A stretch of DNA of 64,000 nucleotides from positions 8,752,652 through 8,816,651 of the forward strand of contig NC_063444.1 of NCBI RefSeq assembly GCF_020379485.1, given 5' to 3'. The position numbers and the translations under genes were made by a program. The notes under the pieces were generated by a model. That model made no database searches. It was not told where the DNA came from and worked only from the letters and a program-made list of their open reading frames with translations. The DNA is from Brassica napus. Taxonomy: Eukaryota; Streptophyta; Magnoliopsida; Brassicales; Brassicaceae. Positions 1-9,997 of the stretch are shown in pieces (position 1 is the first letter of the stretch; each line of letters begins with the position of its first letter).

Positions 1-138
1 TTTGACTCAGACTGAACATGTGTAATGGTTCTTGTTAGGACTAAAAACATTTCAGTTATTTATGATTTGGTTCAGTTCGGGTTATTACCTTTCTCTACTG
101 ATTTGATCTCTAAACGGTAATTTTCGGTAATGGTTCAG
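1..138 (+). other. 3' part of an intron of the GALS3-like gene
   Basis: This AT-rich stretch has no coding potential. It ends in a TTCAG acceptor at 134-138, directly before sequence that continues the galactan synthase reading frame. It is read as the 3' part of the intron before the last exon; the rest of the gene lies outside the window. Confidence 0.6.
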
Positions 139-484
139 GAAATGGGGATTTGAGAAAATGGCATATAGAGACGTGAAGAAAGTTCCTAGACGAGACCGGA
201 AGTACGCGGTCCAGCCACAAAATGTATTTGCAACGGGAGTCCACATGTCTCAGAATCTACAAGGGAAAACATACCACAAGGCAGAGAGCAAAATCCGTTA
301 CTTCCATTACCACGGTTCCATCTCTCAGCGCCGGGAGCCTTGCCGTCACCTATTCAATGACTCGAGAGTTGTGTTTGAGAATAATCCTTATGTGCTCGAC
401 ACTACGATCCGCGACGTTGGTCTTGCTGCGAAGATGTTCGAGATGAGAACGATCGGTGACCGACTGCTTAGGACACGCCAATGA
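139..484 (+). CDS. GALS3: GALS3-like beta-1,4-galactan synthase, last exon (5'-partial)
   Basis: This is the C-terminal part of a GT92-family (formerly DUF23) glycosyltransferase. GALS proteins are Golgi type II membrane enzymes that extend the beta-1,4-galactan side chains of pectic rhamnogalacturonan I using UDP-galactose. The conserved blocks NVFATGVHMSQN, KTYHKAESKIRYFHYHG and SQRREPCR are visible, as is the terminal GDRLLRTRQ before the TGA at 482-484. Reading frame continues upstream of the ATG at 158 (W-G-F-E-K) to an acceptor at 138, so 158 is an internal Met and not the start. The choice of GALS3 over GALS2 rests on neighbours: the next gene is At4g20190-like, as beside Arabidopsis At4g20170. 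A GALS2 paralogue block remains possible. No damage is seen in this exon. Confidence 0.85.
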
Positions 485-1203
485 AAAATACTTTAATGTA
501 TTAAATGTTTATTAGAAAAGAAAGGATTAGAGGTTATGAAGTGAAGTTGGGGGATATGCTTTACTTTAGTGGTTTCTTTTGGGCTATTCTTTTATTGTAT
601 CATAATTTCGGTATCGGTTTATTAATTCTTAGTATATATTTTTCATTGTCAAGAATAAAATTCTATAGTCTACAACGTTGACAACAAATTCAATTTACCA
701 TTCGTGACAGAAAAAGCATACATGAATAATTTTCTTAATAATCCAGAAAGAGGGTTGGAACTTTTCTTAATAAGTTTCTGTCTGGACGGAGTTTTTTTTA
801 TTATTTTAAAATTTAGTTTATTGTATTATTAATTATCGACAAAAGAAGATAGCTTTGTGCTTTGGGAGGTCAGGAACGTGCCTTTAAGCTTTTCTTGACG
901 GCCACCGAATGGGCCTATACGTGGATCCCAACGTAGAAGGAACATCTGGGACCCACATTTTGTGGTCGTTAGAATCTCTCAAGTGGCAGATGCGCTAGAA
1001 AGCGGTCGTAGCTTAGCTGCACTAGAATACAAGTGTTCCATAATCATATGACTATTTTCCTGATAATTTTCTTAGGTTTTTTGCTGATAGAAAGTGTTAA
1101 ATTACGAGATTTTACGTGTGAAACCTACAAAATTATTTTCATTAACGACTTGATTTTAGACAATAAACATCGTAATCATTTTTCTTAGGTTTGTTGTCTT
1201 GAC
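485..1203. other. Intergenic, GALS3 3' flank
   Basis: This region holds the 3'UTR and downstream DNA of the galactan synthase. It is AT-rich with no convincing ORF. I see nothing else I can name. Confidence 0.5.
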
Positions 1204-1718
1204 TTTTGTTAGGTACTTAGAGCACGTATGTCCATCGGTATGTTTTAATAGAGTTCTAACTAATTTAGAAAAAGAAAAAAAATAAAAAATTGGAGAGAGG
1301 AGAAGTGAAAAAATTCTTAAAATACTGCATTAAGAATTGGTTGCAACACTGTAAAACATGTGTCATTTCCTTGTTTGTCTAAATATTTATAAGAAAATAA
1401 ATTTTAGTTAAAAAAAAAATTATATTATAATATTAATATTTTTATGACAAGAATATCCTTTTGTTAGGTACTTAGAGCACATCCATCAATATGTTTTAGT
1501 GGAGTTTTAACTAATTTAGAAAAAAGAAAAAAAATAGAAAATTGGAGAGAGGCGAAGAGAAAAAATTCTTAAAGTACTGCAATAAGAACCGGTTGCAACA
1601 TTGTAAAGGAAATGTATCATTTCCTTGTTTGTCTAAATATTTATAAAAAAATAAATTTTAGTTAAAAACAAAAAATTATATTATAATATTAATATTTTTC
1701 TGACAAGAACATCCTTTT
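1204..1718. repeat. Tandem duplication of a ~255-bp MITE-like unit
   Basis: Two head-to-tail copies (about 1204-1458 and 1459-1718) both begin CTTTTGTTAGGTACTTAGAG or near it and run through the same landmarks: ACTAATTTAGAAAAA, TTGGAGAGAGG, AATTCTTAAA, GGTTGCAACA, CATTTCCTTGTTTGTCTAAA and TATAATATTAATATTTTT. They differ by scattered substitutions and small indels, so the duplication is not recent. The opening TTAGGTACTTAGAGCAC resembles the start of another patch at about 58082 (TTAGGAACTTAGAGCACC), which suggests a dispersed non-autonomous element family. Confidence 0.8.
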
Positions 1719-3271
1719 AACGACCTAACCGATAATGGTGCTCTTGGATTTTATGTATGTTGACCATAATGACATGACAAATGTTGAAATTGATTACTTT
1801 AAAACAAAAATTTATACAATTCAATATTTATAGACTAAAACCAAAGTAATGTACTAACTAATATCCTTCAACACCATCCTCAACACACTCAAAAAGTTTT
1901 CTTAACAGCAAATAATTAAAAACAGAACCATGCTGGTTTTATAGAGATAAACGATCCGGGTTTAAAGGCACCCACTATGTTTTATCTTGTAGCCACGCGG
2001 ATATAAGACCATGTTTTATGCTTTATTTGGATACTCTAGAGTGTGAGTCGACCTGTAGGTCACAACACCGCTTTGGAGGTAAGTCTGTGTTTTTCCATGA
2101 GCTTCGGATACTCCTAAATTTTTTTAAAAAAAAGAATTAAACAGATACAAGGTTTTAGGTTTGATGGGTTTAGGATGCTCACCGACGGTACGTCACAAAA
2201 TCATTGTGTAAGTTAGTTGCATCACATACAAGAACCCTACCAATGCTGATTTCTACCATAAATATTTTCGAAACTTTTTTTTTGTTTTGTTTTTCTTAAA
2301 GAAAATGTAATAATTGTTGATGTTAAAGGCTAACGGGTTGTCAATAAATGTATACGAACAGTACACGTGTGTTTATATGTTGTGTCATGTATCATGTCAA
2401 ACCATTGGTCAGATTTAATGTTTGATGGTATTTTTTGGTTGTAAATTTAATACCGTGATGTTACGGAGATCATTCATAGAAAGTGGCCGAGGCTGCATGA
2501 TCTCTGCAAGCTGCATTATTCTCTGAAAACACAGAGTCTATTTACTCCTATAAAATTTGTTCCTCTAACATTCAACGTCCACATATAAAGTAATCAGTAA
2601 ATCTAAAACAGCAACTTTGTTGTCGGTTTAAATATATACTATAAGGTTTGGAATGGTTACGGACGGTTGTTGAAGATATGCTGTCGATTTATGAGTATTG
2701 CAGTCACTGCAAATTAAATGTGATTGATCTGGTCGATACGGTTAAAGTGATGCGATCCAAATGTTGCAGTTTTTTTTTCTAGTTCAAAAGTGTAAATCAA
2801 ACGTAATATATTAGGGAATATAAACAAAACGTATATTGTTTTAAACAGCTAAAATTTTTTGCATTATCCTTGATTTAGTGTGGCTCGAGTACAAATTTTA
2901 AAATGTCAAAATTATATAATTACAAGAAAGACTTATGATCTATATTATATTTCCTGAAAATCCAGCAGAATGACATAACAACTTGCTTCTCATGTGCCAT
3001 TAATGTATTCAAGAAGATAATATTAGAAATGATTTAATTGCAGGTATCGTATAGAAATTAGTATATAATAGTTTACTCTTTTTTTTTTCCTCTCGTGTAT
3101 TTGTTTCTTGAGTCTTTTACAATGTAAAATTTTAGTCCTCTCGAATGGCAATGCTACCAAAAATAATTTCAGCAAAAGAAGGTTAAAAATGTAGTTAACT
3201 TCATTCGATTAATCAATAAAAAATAAAATTAAAAGAAAAAAGAAGAAAAGTTAATCCGTCACATTTATTAT
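1719..3271. other. Intergenic, no gene seen
   Basis: AT-rich intergenic DNA between two convergent genes. It contains poly-T and poly-A runs but no ORF or element ends I can support. The right end should include the 3'UTR of the minus-strand gene that stops at 3272. Confidence 0.5.
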
Positions 3272-4453
3272 TCACACGGTTTGGGCTTCCAAGAAACTAG
3301 TAAAATCCTCGGTGGCTTGTAACAACCGTGGCGTGATTGAATGATTCGGAGACGTCGGATAAGATACCGGAGACGAAGTTGAGAACCGAACATGAAGTGG
3401 CGACTCCATAGATCTTCTCGATTTCGAGCCAGAAGTCTTCAAAACCCCTTTAATCTCTTTCTCCAAACTAGGTTCCTTGTGGAACACGAAAGCCGCCGAA
3501 ACAGGATCGTCTTGATCGTTTCCACCTGGACCGCCTTTGATCAGTTCAGAAGGCAAGTCGAAGAAATGACCACCGAGATCGACACTGTCATCGTGAATCA
3601 TAGCCGAAGAAGTCCACGAACCGCAGTCAAACTTCTCTAGCGAGGCTCGAGCTGAGAGCACCGTAGTGTCTCTCATAGAAGCAGTTCTTGCCATGGAATG
3701 AGTCGAAGTCATTGTCGTGGTTCTAGTGATTGAGGAATCACCTTTTCGGGATGATGGCCTAACCGGTTTACCTTTACCAAAACCGGGTAGGTATAGACAC
3801 AACGCGCTGCATTTGAATCCGTCTTCGAACTTATTGATGCTTTTCGAGTTCGCCGTGCTGGTATTGCTTTTGTTAGACTCTGTCTTCGAGAAGAAAGAGT
3901 TGTTTCCGCTACTCTTGGTGTTAGAGGAAGAGAAGCCATTATCATCATCATGGTGTTGCGGATGGTTATGATTATAATGATGATGTCCAGTTCTTGATTT
4001 GCGTAGTAACATGTCGAAATCTAGGGATGGCGTGCATGCACGTCCTTCCCCGCAAGATTTGCTTCTTCCGAACGAAACGGCAGCGTTTTGAACGAGCATT
4101 AGGTCAAGAACTTGCTCCGTGGTTCTGTTCTTCCAACTCGAGTTGTGTCTAGGTGACGTGGATGCTGAGTTCGGGAGGCTGCAGCTTATAAACTTCGTCT
4201 TCGTTTGATTATCTCTCGGCCGTGAGGTTATCATGTCGAAGCTCTCGTTCCTCGATAAAAGCGATTTCGGGTCAACGGAGATCCGCCTCTCTGAATCGGA
4301 CAGCATACTTGACTTCTTGATCAGAATCTTGGGCTCGTCTCCACGACCAAGAACCTCAAAGTCATGCCAATCCTCTTGACTACTATCGTCCCTGAAGCTA
4401 CTATCGTCCCTGAAGCTACTATCGTCCCTGAAGCTGAGAACTTGCGTCGCCAT
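3272..4453 (-). CDS. At4g20190/At5g44660-like protein of unknown function
   Basis: A single-exon 393-aa protein with no signal peptide or membrane segment. It is Ser/Arg/Lys rich and probably largely disordered. Visible blocks are an acidic N-terminal DWHDFEVLGRGDEPKI, the segment CSALCLYLPGFGKGKPVRPS near the middle, and a C-terminal SPLHVRFSTSSPVSYPTSPN followed by TEDFTSFLEAQTV. Its place next to the galactan synthase matches At4g20190 beside GALS3 (and At5g44660 beside GALS2) as I recall them. The function is unknown. Residues 7-25 carry three perfect FRDDSS units from an 18-bp DNA repeat at about 4379-4435. A TATTTAAA sequence lies about 60 bp upstream of the ATG. The frame is intact from ATG to stop. 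Confidence 0.85.
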   Translation of the reverse strand: MATQVLSFRDDSSFRDDSSFRDDSSQEDWHDFEVLGRGDEPKILIKKSSMLSDSERRISVDPKSLLSRNESFDMITSRPRDNQTKTKFISCSLPNSASTSPRHNSSWKNRTTEQVLDLMLVQNAAVSFGRSKSCGEGRACTPSLDFDMLLRKSRTGHHHYNHNHPQHHDDDNGFSSSNTKSSGNNSFFSKTESNKSNTSTANSKSINKFEDGFKCSALCLYLPGFGKGKPVRPSSRKGDSSITRTTTMTSTHSMARTASMRDTTVLSARASLEKFDCGSWTSSAMIHDDSVDLGGHFFDLPSELIKGGPGGNDQDDPVSAAFVFHKEPSLEKEIKGVLKTSGSKSRRSMESPLHVRFSTSSPVSYPTSPNHSITPRLLQATEDFTSFLEAQTV

Positions 4454-4826
4454 TTTTGTTAATGATGATTAATTTGGCAAAGACAATAGTGGCAAAAGGC
4501 TAAAACAGATTGGTTTTAAATACGGAGCAGGATGGGCTGCACGTCGGTTGGTAATTAGTTTAGTCATGACTCGCACGTATAATATGATACTACACAAAGT
4601 GTTGTTGACTTCATCTTCTATAAAATTGTAAAATAATTGTCGTTGACATGAGACCATTCCCACGATGATGACAAGATCAAAAAGATAGATCTGCTTGCAC
4701 GAACTACCTAGTTATACTAATATTATCAAGGTATTTGGAAGGTGGTTACTTGCATCAGTGAAGACCATAATAAGGAACGAAATCAGTAATATGATGAAAA
4801 TCAGCTTAAGCTTTGACTGTTTATCT
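4454..4826 (-). promoter_or_regulatory. 5' region of the At4g20190-like gene
   Basis: This lies between the start codon at 4453 and the solo LTR. A TATA-like TATTTAAA (plus-strand 4514-4521) sits about 60 bp before the ATG. No other site is evident. The left edge of the solo LTR lies only about 380 bp upstream of the coding start, so the LTR may have replaced distal promoter sequence. Confidence 0.4.
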
Positions 4827-4832
4827 GATTTT

Positions 4833-5269
4833 TGGTGAGGCATTTTTGGCTATTATTAAAAAATTAAAGTCCAATACTCTTTTCTTATTTTGTCCCACAT
4901 TGGAAGTTTAGAAAACCTTCTTCTATATAAGAAACTCCACCATCTTTTTTTTATTCATCAAGTCAAAGGTATTTCTTTGCGCGTGACGAGTTGTTGAATT
5001 ATCCAACAACCAGTCACTAGTGAATTTTTTCGGTGGACTTTCCGTGTGAGCTTCCGGCGGGATTTCTTGGCGAGCTTCCGGTGGGATTTCTGGGGGAACT
5101 TCCAGTGGATTTTCTAGTAAGTTTGTCGCCACCATATTTCTAGTTATAGAAATCTATTTTAGAAAAGTTGCTATTTTAGAAAAGTTTCTATTTTAGGAGA
5201 AGTTTCATTTTAGAAAAGTTTTCATTTTAGGAAACTTATTTTCGGGGGTCCGCAGGACGGGTTGTCACA
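4833..5269. mobile_element. Solo LTR in the P450 remnant
   Basis: On the plus strand it begins TGGTGAGGCA and ends GGGTTGTCACA, giving TG/CA termini. It is flanked by GATTTT at 4827-4832 and GATTTT at 5270-5275, a good target-site duplication. Inside are CCCACATTGGAAG and TATATAAG (about 4892-4930), as in many plant LTR promoters, and several ATTTTAGAAAAGTTT-type repeats (5154-5240). No internal retroelement sequence adjoins it, so it is a solo LTR of about 437 bp. The family is not recognised. It interrupts the P450 frame immediately after L-R-K-I. Confidence 0.75.
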
Positions 5270-5275
5270 GATTTT

Positions 5276-5515
5276 TCTCAGTTGATTTTCAAAATCGCTA
5301 GTGTTTTCTTCACGGCTATATTTTCTTCCCATTGCAATTTTACATATGACATTGTTTGACATGTTAAGTAGTAAATCGCTTAGATTTACCGATAAAGAAG
5401 AAGAACTAGCTTTCTCAAGCTTCTGCATCACTGCGTTTATCTCTTCTTTTCTTACATTCTCAAAGGACTTCACCATTTGCTTGCCGAGGAGATGCACAGT
5501 GCATAAACTCTTCAT
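5276..5515 (-). pseudogene. CYP71A-type cytochrome P450, middle fragment
   Basis: About 80 codons read M-K-S-L-C-T-V-H-L-L-G-K-Q, then VNLSDLLLNMSNNVICKIAMG and DFENQLRKI. These are typical of CYP71 proteins just after the WxxxRK region (helix C to E). The piece begins at the same M-K at which the N-terminal fragment (9998-10384) stops, so both were once one exon. It ends in the solo LTR at 5269. Beyond the LTR the minus strand soon meets a stop and shows no P450 sequence. The heme-binding and I-helix regions are absent, so this cannot make an enzyme. Confidence 0.85.
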
Positions 5516-5564
5516 TTAAGGCAGATTTGCAAACAATTTGTTAGCTAATTGAATAGTAAGTTAA

Positions 5565-6949
5565 AGCATCTTCGAAAAAGAAACTTTATAACATCAAATA
5601 TATAGTTTTTTTGTTCTCCAAAAACGAATTTTAAAATTTAAAATTTAGGGTTTTAAGAAGTAATACTTCATATTTGAAGTTCCACTACTCAAAACTCCAA
5701 ATTTGAAATTTCATTTTTATTTGCATTTTGGTCTTTATAATTAATTACACATCACATTTATGATTCTTAAGTATTTTTTTTATTTATCGTTTTAATCTTT
5801 AAGACTTTTGTATATCATAAATAATTCAAATTTATTTTTATAAATTCAAATTTTACACATAAAATTAAATCAAAAAATAAAATAAGATTTATAATAGTTT
5901 AAAACTAGAATTAGACAACAAGAATATTACAAAATAAATTTAATAAAAAAAACGTTTTAAAAAGATATATGAAAACATAATTATTATACAAATTTAAATA
6001 TTACAACAACACTAATAGACTAGTAATTTGCTCCGGAACCTCTAAAATATTGTCCAAACAAATTTTGTGTAACCGATGATGGAGCATTATGGAAATATTT
6101 ATGGAATAATGCGGTATTTTGCTTGTCGTTTGATATTTAATTATGTATTCTATTTATAATTTTATATTTTATTGTTAAATTTTATTAATTAATATTACTG
6201 TAATATTTTTATATATGTGCTAGTTATTCATAAAAGTTTAATGGATTTATATTAATTATGACAAATATAAAGATATAAAGATCATAGTGTAAATTACAAA
6301 TAATTTTGAAGTTAAATTTCAAATTTTGATTTTGGAGAAGAACACCTTGAAATTTCAAATATAGTGTTTTGCAAATTTAAAATATAGAGTGTTTTTGGAG
6401 ATGTGAAATTGCCACAAATACCACATTCATAGTACCACTTTTCATGTTTACACTAACCACTTTTACCTTCATTTTTAATGAAGGGTAAAAGACACTTACA
6501 TCCCTAGGGTTAACTAATCTAGACTTATGGTTTAGAGTTGAGGGGTGGGATAGGGTTTTTGGAATGTGAAATTTAGGATTCTAATAAATATATAAATACT
6601 TAAAGAAATATATAAATTTTTAAAAAAAAATAGTTTCAAACATAATTTTTCGATTTTCAAAAAGAAATTTTGAAAATAAAAAGAAAAAAAAAATTTGAAA
6701 AAAAAATTCAAAAAACAAATTACAAAAAAGTTCAAATTTGAAAAGTATAATTCGAAAACATAAATTTTATTTTAGTTTTTTTTATTTATTTAAATAATAA
6801 TTTATTATATATATAGAAAACAATAGTATAAGAGTCTTTTGCCACTTAATGAAGAATATATTTTTGAAAGTCCTTTTAATAGTGATAAAGATGAAAAATG
6901 GTACCATGAAAGTGGGAAATATGAAATTACCCATTTGGAGATGCGCTGG
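5565..6949. mobile_element. Candidate non-autonomous TIR element (host of the MULE MITE)
   Basis: The left end reads AGCATCTTCGAAAAAGAAAC. The right end, once the inner MITE is removed, reads as the complement of GCGCATCTCCAAAAACACTC. The two are imperfect inverted repeats, and related CAAATTT/AAATTTG-rich sequence continues inward from both sides. No target duplication is clear and there is no coding sequence. The ends resemble the widespread AGAGCATCTCCAATGG-type MITEs. Confidence 0.45.
6404..6933. mobile_element. Mutator-like MITE with 10-bp target duplication
   Basis: TTTGGAGATG is found at 6394-6403 and again at 6934-6943, the 10-bp size expected of Mutator-like elements. The ends form long imperfect inverted repeats of roughly 90 bp. 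The left begins TGAAATTGCCACAAATACC and the right, read in reverse, TGGGTAATTTCATATTTCCC; both continue through ATRGTACCAYTTTTCAT and ATTAAKKGKMAAAAGAC. The 530-bp interior is noncoding. Confidence 0.75.
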
Positions 6950-6954
6950 TGTGA

Positions 6955-8745
6955 CTGGTGACCATGTGAGGAACATTAGGAACAAATAAAAAGGGAATGA
7001 AAAGGAATAAAATTAAAGGAATGAGTGAAAATGATTGTTCCTCAGTTTTCTCTTTGCTTCGGGTCAACTGCCTATCTGTTACTTGGGACTCCCCCTGCTT
7101 ACAAAGCGTATGACGGTCGATGACTATCTTCCTTTAGTGGAGAAAATCAGAAAGCGCATGAGCTCTTGGACAGGAAGATTTCTGTCACACGCAGGCCGGT
7201 TGCAACTCATCAACTCAGTTATTACCAGCCTTGCAAATTTCTGGCTCCAAGCTTTTAAGTTACCAGGAAGTTGTCTCAAGGAAATCGAAAGGTTGTGCTC
7301 TGCTTTTCTCTGGTCTGGCCCTGACCTGAAGACTAGCAAAGCAAAAGTAAGCTGGAAGGATGTTTGTTTGCCAAAGGAAGAGGGAGATTTAGGAGTTCGA
7401 CCACTGAAAGAAACCAACACAGTCTTGAGCTTGAAATTGATATGGAGGATCACATCAGCAAAGGAATCTCTTTGGGTTAAATGGATCAAATGTTACCTGA
7501 TCAGAAAGGGGTCATTTTGGTCAGTAAAGGGTACTACAAACGTTGGGTCTTGGATCTGGAGAAAATTACTAAAGTTGAGAGACCTAGCAAAGCAGTTCTT
7601 CAAGATGGAAGTTCATAGTGGAACAGATACATCCTTTTGGCACGATAACTGGTCCAGAATTGGTTGCCTCAAGGAAGTACTAGGAGACAGAGGAACCATC
7701 GATCTAGGTATATCCTACAATGAGCCTATGGCTGATGTTTTGAGAAGACATCGAAGAAGAAGACATAGGGTGACCATCCTAAATGAGATTGAGAACGAGA
7801 TAGCTTTGCTTCGACTTAAAAACGGCCAAGATAAAGAAGAAGATATCCCGCCTTAGAAACAAAAAGAAGGGAAGTTTGTTAGTAGTTTCTCAACGAAGAG
7901 GACTTGGTTGCAGTTGAGACATCACCATCAACCTTGTTTATGGAGCAAAGGAGTATGGTTCCCACAGTCAACACCTAAGTTCTCCTTCCTCCTCTGGGTT
8001 GCTATTCAGAATCGGCTACAAACCTGCGATTGAATGCATAAGTGGAACAATGCAGTTGATCAGACTTGTGTATTGTGCAACGAAGATGATGAAACTCGTC
8101 AACACCTCTTCTTCAGTTGTCGGTATACAAAGCAGATATGGAAGGCTCTTGTAGGGGGGATTTTGCAAGCGTCTTTCACCACAGATTGGAATGAGATCAT
8201 CGAAATGATCACAAACCCAACGCTTACCCCCACAATGACCTTTCTCCTCAGATACACCTTCTAAGCTACGGTCCACTCGGTTTGGAGAGAACGCATGCTC
8301 GCAGACATGGTGAACAGTCGAAGTAGACGGGCTGTCTTATTAAATTCGTGGATAAGACAGTCAGACTCAGACTATTATCAGTCAAAGGGTTGGGGCATCA
8401 GTATCTGGAAGAGGGTCTGGCTGCTTGGTTTGGGTCTCGTCAAGAGCACTCCTAAACACAGAATCAGAAACCTCATGGTCTCCCATAGTCAATTTTTTTA
8501 TTTTTTAAACACAAAGCTGAAACACTTGATGTACAAAGTTTTTGATTGAATAAAATTTTACACTCATTCAAAAAAAAGAGAATGATTGTTCCTCTTCAAA
8601 AATAATGAGGAATAATTTTGCTTTGTTATTCTCTACAAAAAAAAAGGAATGATGAGGAACAGAAAGAAATATTAATTCTTTATAAATGGAGTATTTTTAT
8701 GGAAACCATGAAGAATTGAATGTTCCTTCTCATTTTCTTTGGTCA
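6955..8745. mobile_element. Candidate TIR element interrupted by the LINE
   Basis: The left end reads GGTGACCATGTGAGGAACAT. The right end read in reverse is GGTGACCAAAGAAAATGAGA followed by AGGAACATT. The sequence on both sides is rich in GAATGA/AGGAA words. A possible 3-bp duplication ACT flanks it. There is no coding sequence apart from the inserted LINE. The family is uncertain. Confidence 0.4.
7044..8577 (+). mobile_element. 5'-truncated LINE (non-LTR retrotransposon)
   Basis: The sequence begins inside the ORF2 reverse transcriptase C-terminal region (FLFASGQLPICYLGLPLLTK, then RMSSWTGRFLSHAGRLQLI). It continues through the connector to a zf-RVT zinc-binding region (PKFSFLLWVAIQNRL, CVLCNEDDETRQHLFFSC) and ends in AATAAA and an A-rich tail at about 8550-8577. 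It is flanked by GARAATGATTGTTCCTC at 7027-7043 and 8578-8594, a 17-bp duplication with one mismatch, as made by target-primed reverse transcription. The frame has stops near 7854, 8031 and 8262, so it is dead. Most of ORF2 and all of ORF1 were lost on insertion. The frame is readable from 7044, but the first in-frame ATG is internal. Confidence 0.9.
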
Positions 8746-9123
8746 CCAACTAAAACAAATAAAATTTATATTAGCCTGAAGTGTGAATATTTACATACAT
8801 ATTGACTAACCTACATTATTATGATAAACCAATCCATATCGCAAGTTTTTTTGTTCGTGAAATAATCAATTTAGCTGTAGGAGATCAGAAGATCAGGACA
8901 ATAATATATATTTAGGTAGTAATATGCTCTCTATGTTAGTTACAAAAAAAAAAAAAAAAAAAATTGCTCTGTGTAGGATAAAGTATATATACTAATTATT
9001 ATGTAATATTTGATATAAAATTTATACGATAAGCTTTTATAATGATGAAATAAAAAATAGTAGAAAACCAAAATGGGTGAAGGAAGGAGCATACGAGGGA
9101 GGTGTAACCAGAGCCGGGCTTGT

Positions 9124-9532
9124 AGGCCATGTTCGTTTACGTGTCGCGCGACCTGCGACCTGCGACTAAGATTACGTTCGTTTACGTGTCGCGCGACTTG
9201 CGACCTGCGACTAAACCTGCGACCTGCGACTAAAACTATGTTCGTTTACGTGTCGCGCGACCTGCGATATGCGACATGCGACCAGTCGCGCGATCAAATT
9301 TTTTTTAATTTTTAGTCGCTGTTTTTCGGACGACTTAAATGGGAACCCGCGACTGGTCGCGAGATCAGTCGCGCAACATCAAAACGAACAACAACCTGCG
9401 ACTTGCGACTTGCGACCAATCACAGGTCGCATGTTACGCGACAGCAAAATGAACAACAACCTGCAACCTGCGACCTGCGATCAGTCGCAGGTCGCATGTC
9501 GCATGTCGCGCGACATGTAAACGAACACGGCC
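9124..9532. mobile_element. CpG-rich fold-back element
   Basis: The terminal inverted repeats are GGCCATGTTCGTTTACGTGT on the left and, in reverse, GGCCGTGTTCGTTTACATGT on the right, each followed by the perfect palindrome GTCGCGCGAC. The left arm carries three direct copies of GTTCGTTTACGTGTCGCGCG (9131, 9176, 9240), spaced by GCGACCTGCGAC words. The right arm carries the complement. TA flanks both ends, so TA may be the duplication. The element is strikingly GC-rich in AT-rich surroundings and could fold into a very long hairpin. The ORFs across it are by-products of the repeat. Confidence 0.75.
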
Positions 9533-9758
9533 TAGGTATGCTTTCGAAATATTTGAATGGGCTCCATTTGGTGGGGCCTCCTTTAAAAAAAATTATTTGT
9601 GTATATAGATGTATTTATATTATTAAATAGTGTTAAATATATAAAGTAAAAAAATAGTTTATATAATAATAAAATTGTTTATGTATTCTATGTTATATGA
9701 TACGTACAAGTTTAGTAATATAATTAAAATAAATATATAAAGTTTGAAGTTTACTAAC

Positions 9759-9761
<3 letters not shown>

Positions 9762-9797
<36 letters not shown>
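9762..9797. repeat. (TA)n microsatellite
   Basis: A pure alternating TA tract of about 36 bp in intergenic AT-rich DNA. Confidence 0.9.
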
Positions 9798-9800
<3 letters not shown>

Positions 9801-9997
9801 AAAGAAATTTATATTAATTTTTACTAAAAATCACTAAAAATATTTTTAATTTTAAGTTAAAAAAATTTCGAATAGGGCTCCCACACCTCTAGGACAGGCT
9901 CTGGGTGTATCTACTTTATAAAAATTCTGGTCTTTGTCTTTTAACATTTACAAATCTTCTCAATATCTATAATAAATAAGTAAAATCATACCTTCAT

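Larger units (their letters stand above)
5516..9991. other. Composite of nested insertions splitting the P450
   Basis: This 4.5-kb block separates the two P450 pieces. Both edges carry CTTCAT on the plus strand (5510-5515 and 9992-9997), compatible with a 6-bp target duplication, though it may be coincidence. Inside are a MULE-like MITE in an older TIR element, a LINE, a CpG-rich fold-back element and a (TA)n tract, each listed separately. I cannot tell which element made the first break. Confidence 0.6.

Noticed and set aside
158..160. ATG at 158 as a gene start
   Set aside because: The galactan synthase frame continues upstream through W-G-F-E-K to a splice acceptor at 138, so this Met is internal to a partial gene.
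9073..9630. Overlapping frames across the CpG-rich element
   Set aside because: They are translations of GCGACCTGCGAC repeats; open in several frames because of the repeat.
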